This document shows positions 61,610-64,000 of a DNA stretch of 64,000 bases, one piece after another. Each line of letters begins with the position of its first letter. The first letter of the stretch is position 1. The stretch is from Bacteroidota bacterium (GTDB taxonomy: Bacteria; Bacteroidota; Bacteroidia; Bacteroidales; ML635J-15). Made by a program: the position numbers and the translations under genes. The DNA lies in NCBI GenBank assembly GCA_029558535.1, contig JAKQEK010000014.1, forward strand, positions 1-64,000, read 5' to 3'. Under the pieces are notes generated by a model. That model saw nothing but the letters and a program-made list of their open reading frames with translations. It searched no databases and was not told the DNA's origin.

Positions 61610-63697
61610 CTAAAAATCTCCTGTATTTGAGTCTTTTATAATTGCGGAACCTTGCTGACCTTTTGGAACAACACCATCTTTAGTTACGCCGTCTTTAGTT
61701 TCTCCATCAGCTCCATAGTCAGTTGAAATAACGCTGAATTCTGTTCTACGGTTTAATTGATGAGCGTCTTCAATATTTTTTTTATTGGTTAATTTATTAA
61801 TATAAGGTTCTGTTAACACATCCCCCTCTTTAAAAGCAGGATATGAGGCTGCCAATTCTTTAGTGATTACTCTTGGTTCGGATTCCCCTAACCCTTTAGC
61901 TGTTAGTCTGTCCGGTTTAATTCCTTTTTCTATTAGATAATCAACACATGATTTTGCTCTTGCTAAAGATAACTCTTGATTATAATCATCATTTCCCCTA
62001 AAGTCGGTATGAGCTCTTAATTCAATTGTAATATTTGGGTTATCAGTAAGAGTTTTCACTAAACCATCAAGTGCCACGGTAGATTCTGGACGAAGAGTAG
62101 CTTTATCATAATCATACTCGATATTTGGTAATACGATAATTCTTGGGATTCTAGCAAGATTTATTACAACATTGATTACAGTATCATACTCAACATTAAA
62201 GGTTGTAAACTTAGCTGAATTTGAGAAATAATCTTTATTTACCATTGCTTTTACTTCGTAATTCTGATTAGGCTCGAGTTTATAAGTAAATGATCCGGTT
62301 GCTGATGAAACAAGCTCAGCAACGACTCCTGCATCGTTAACAAGTGTTATTTTTGCGTCTTTTATTAAAATAATTTTTTCAAGGTCTGTAGTATCTCTTA
62401 CTACACCATTTAGTGTCACAACCAATGGTGGTAAACTAAATGAATATAAATCGTCACTACCTTTACCGCCTTTTCTGTTAGATGAAAAATATCCCGTTTC
62501 TTCCTTGCCACTGAATATAATACCAAAATCATCAAAAGAAGAATTTATGGGATATCTTAAATTTTCAATAGCAGTAAACTTTCCTTTGTCATCTTTAACC
62601 GCTTTATAAATATCTAAACCACCCATACCTTGATGTCCATCTGAAGCAAAATATAAAGTTCCATCTTCTCTTACAGTAGGAAAGACTTCATCTCCCAAAG
62701 TATTAATAATAGGTCCTAAATTTATAGGTCTGCCAAATGAATAACCAGAACCACCTGTTCTTTCGGCAACATATAAATCCATACCACCATAGCCTTCAGG
62801 AGCTTCAGCTGAAAAATATAAGAATTTATCATCATTAGAAAGTGCCGGATAGCCTATTTCGTAATTTTCAAAACCCGGAATTGTTACAACTACAGCATCG
62901 CCCCATGCATTTCCTTTTTTTGCAGAATAAAATATTTTACAAGGTTCATCCACTTTTTTGCCAGCTTTACATCTTGTAAAAAACATATCTGTACCCTTTA
63001 ATGAAACAGTCGAAGCGCCTTCATCTTCCGCCGTATTTATACCACCAGCCAATGGTAGAGGTTCACTCCAAGATCCTTTTCTATCCTGAGTTACTTCAAA
63101 AATATCGGTAAATTTCTGACCAGATTTGTAATTATCCCTACTTCCCATCGATCCTTCACGTGAGGAAGTAAAGTAAATGCTTCTATAATCTTTAGAAGCC
63201 CATACCGGTGAAAAGTCTAACTGCATAGTATTAAACTTTGATACATTAATTACTTTATATCTTGTAGGACGGCTAATCCATTTTGGAACCACAGTACACG
63301 AAGCAAGACCTGAAGTAGCTCTGTGATCCTGCGGAGAAACTTGTAAATATTGCTTATAAATATCAATAGCATCTTCGTATCTGCCATTCATTCTTAAAGC
63401 ATCGGCATAAAACAATAAAACATCAGGTTTTATAACACCCTTTACATAATTTTGAACTGCTACACCAAAATACATTTCTGCTTTATCAAAATCTCCTAAA
63501 ATTTTGTAACAAAATCCTAACTTATAATTGACCTGAGCTTTTTCGGCCTGAGTTGTAATTCCAGATAAAGCCTTAAGATAATAATCTTTTGCGAGATCAT
63601 ATTGACCGGTGTTATAGTACTCATCTCCTTTTGATATCTGAGCTAACATCATTATCGGCATAAGAACCACTAATGACAAAAAGATAATCCGTTTCAT
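61610..63697 (-). CDS. PorE-like OmpA family protein: TPR, PD40 propeller, Cna-like, OmpA
   Basis: A signal peptide covers residues 1-19 (ending MMLAQ). TPR-like repeats (about 20-150; YNTGQYDLAKDYYLKAL, NGRYEDAIDIYKQYLQVSP), a PD40 propeller (about 165-410; SDDKFLYFSAEAPEGYGGMD and FASDGHQGMGGLDIY), a CarboxypepD_reg/Cna-like part (about 425-520), and an OmpA peptidoglycan-binding domain (about 535-665; EYDYDKATLRPES, LRAHTDFRGNDDYNQELSLARA) follow in order. This is the layout of PorE, which links the T9SS to peptidoglycan. A -7 box is at 63729-63736, and the upstream gene is a partial protein on the same strand. Confidence 0.87.
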   Translation of the reverse strand: MKRIIFLSLVVLMPIMMLAQISKGDEYYNTGQYDLAKDYYLKALSGITTQAEKAQVNYKLGFCYKILGDFDKAEMYFGVAVQNYVKGVIKPDVLLFYADALRMNGRYEDAIDIYKQYLQVSPQDHRATSGLASCTVVPKWISRPTRYKVINVSKFNTMQLDFSPVWASKDYRSIYFTSSREGSMGSRDNYKSGQKFTDIFEVTQDRKGSWSEPLPLAGGINTAEDEGASTVSLKGTDMFFTRCKAGKKVDEPCKIFYSAKKGNAWGDAVVVTIPGFENYEIGYPALSNDDKFLYFSAEAPEGYGGMDLYVAERTGGSGYSFGRPINLGPIINTLGDEVFPTVREDGTLYFASDGHQGMGGLDIYKAVKDDKGKFTAIENLRYPINSSFDDFGIIFSGKEETGYFSSNRKGGKGSDDLYSFSLPPLVVTLNGVVRDTTDLEKIILIKDAKITLVNDAGVVAELVSSATGSFTYKLEPNQNYEVKAMVNKDYFSNSAKFTTFNVEYDTVINVVINLARIPRIIVLPNIEYDYDKATLRPESTVALDGLVKTLTDNPNITIELRAHTDFRGNDDYNQELSLARAKSCVDYLIEKGIKPDRLTAKGLGESEPRVITKELAASYPAFKEGDVLTEPYINKLTNKKNIEDAHQLNRRTEFSVISTDYGADGETKDGVTKDGVVPKGQQGSAIIKDSNTGDF

Positions 63698-63728
63698 AAT
63701 ATTTAGTTTTTATGTTTTAAAACTGTGT

Positions 63729-63736
63729 CAAATATA
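63729..63736 (-). promoter_or_regulatory. -7 box for the OmpA-family gene
   Basis: The minus strand reads TATATTTG, 32 bases upstream of the ATG at 63697. Confidence 0.45.
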
Positions 63737-63748
63737 ATAACTTATTTT

Positions 63749-64000
63749 TTATTTATTAAAAAAAATATCACGCGAAAAATGTTTTGACTCTGTCAGTGTT
63801 TTAGTTTCGACAAAAGCCTTCTCAACATTACCCCCTTTAATTTTATAAAAAATAATATAATTATTTTCGGGTATAAGGTCAATTTCATAATAGCCATTTT
63901 CGTCAGATAACTGCGTATCCATCAAAACATATTCATCGTTCATTACTTGTATATCAACATTTGGCATAACTTCATTTGTTTTTTTGTCATAAATTGTCCC
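63749..64000 (-). CDS. CarboxypepD_reg-like protein, truncated by window edge
   Basis: The frame runs open to base 64000 and continues beyond the window, so the true N-terminus is missing. The visible 83 residues include GTIYDKKTNEVMPNVDIQV and DENGYYEIDLIP, a carboxypeptidase-regulatory-like (transthyretin-like) beta domain. It lies upstream of the PorE-like gene on the same strand and may belong to a protein of similar build. Confidence 0.65.
   Translation of the reverse strand, partial: GTIYDKKTNEVMPNVDIQVMNDEYVLMDTQLSDENGYYEIDLIPENNYIIFYKIKGGNVEKAFVETKTLTESKHFSRDIFFNK

Overview
The window looks like a chromosomal segment of a low-GC Bacteroidota, probably a Bacteroidales/Marinilabiliales-like, at least facultatively anaerobic organism. 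The evidence is a type IX secretion C-terminal sorting domain, a PorE-like OmpA protein, BatD/BatE, DUF3822 and DUF4293 proteins, the Bacteroidota-type 306-residue SerA-like protein, rubrerythrin plus ferritin, and many exact Bacteroidota -7 promoter boxes (TAnnTTTG). Shine-Dalgarno sequences are mostly absent. I saw no rRNA, tRNA, CRISPR array, phage or intact insertion sequence.

Layout. 1-7.5 kb: a truncated secreted protein, an unknown secreted protein, PIN-PhoH, a family 2 glycosyltransferase, a CoA-type Nudix hydrolase and a large Ig-like secreted protein. 7.6-11 kb: gatE-gatD, the archaeal-type Glu-tRNA(Gln) amidotransferase, which is the most surprising pair here. 11-16.3 kb: an accessory stretch with 1.1 kb of non-coding repeat-rich DNA, a SerA-like gene, and two minus-strand accessory genes (AlbA_2/ATPase regulator and Fic), each followed by a related palindromic element. 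16.3-23 kb: an Omp85-like barrel, then a four-gene plus-strand operon (propeller-barrel protein, half-size TauE/SafE, M20 amidohydrolase, SpoU methylase). 23-26.7 kb: a secreted unknown, a C69 dipeptidase, Lgt.

27-33 kb is a redox and oxygen-stress neighbourhood: rubrerythrin, flavin-binding PNPOx-like protein, ferritin, two tandem Rrf2 regulators, and a 1076-residue fused oxidoreductase combining HcnA-, BFD- and HcnC-like parts. 33-39 kb: a TfoX C-terminal domain protein, a P-loop protein, a 196-bp inverted-repeat element, an OstA-like protein with MoxR, a DUF4293 protein and RmuC. 39-48.5 kb: a large T9SS cargo protein, an ABCG-like half transporter with an extra N-terminal domain, BatD, BatE, a lipoprotein and a DUF456 protein. 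48.5-54.5 kb: RsmD/DUF3822/unknown operon, a RecD-like helicase, a frameshifted Fic gene, an LplA-like ligase and a TspO-like protein. 54.5-59.5 kb: a complete 2-oxoacid dehydrogenase operon (E1 alpha, E1 beta, E2, E3) headed by a perfect palindrome. 59.6-64 kb: a BlaI/M56-TonB regulatory pair with a visible operator, a PorE-like OmpA protein and a truncated CarboxypepD_reg protein.

Several starts were moved downstream from the longest possible start, because a -7 promoter box lies inside the longer frame (phoH, lgt, DUF4293, batD, fic, tfoX, the 50.5-kb gene). All function calls are from sequence reading only; no database search was run.
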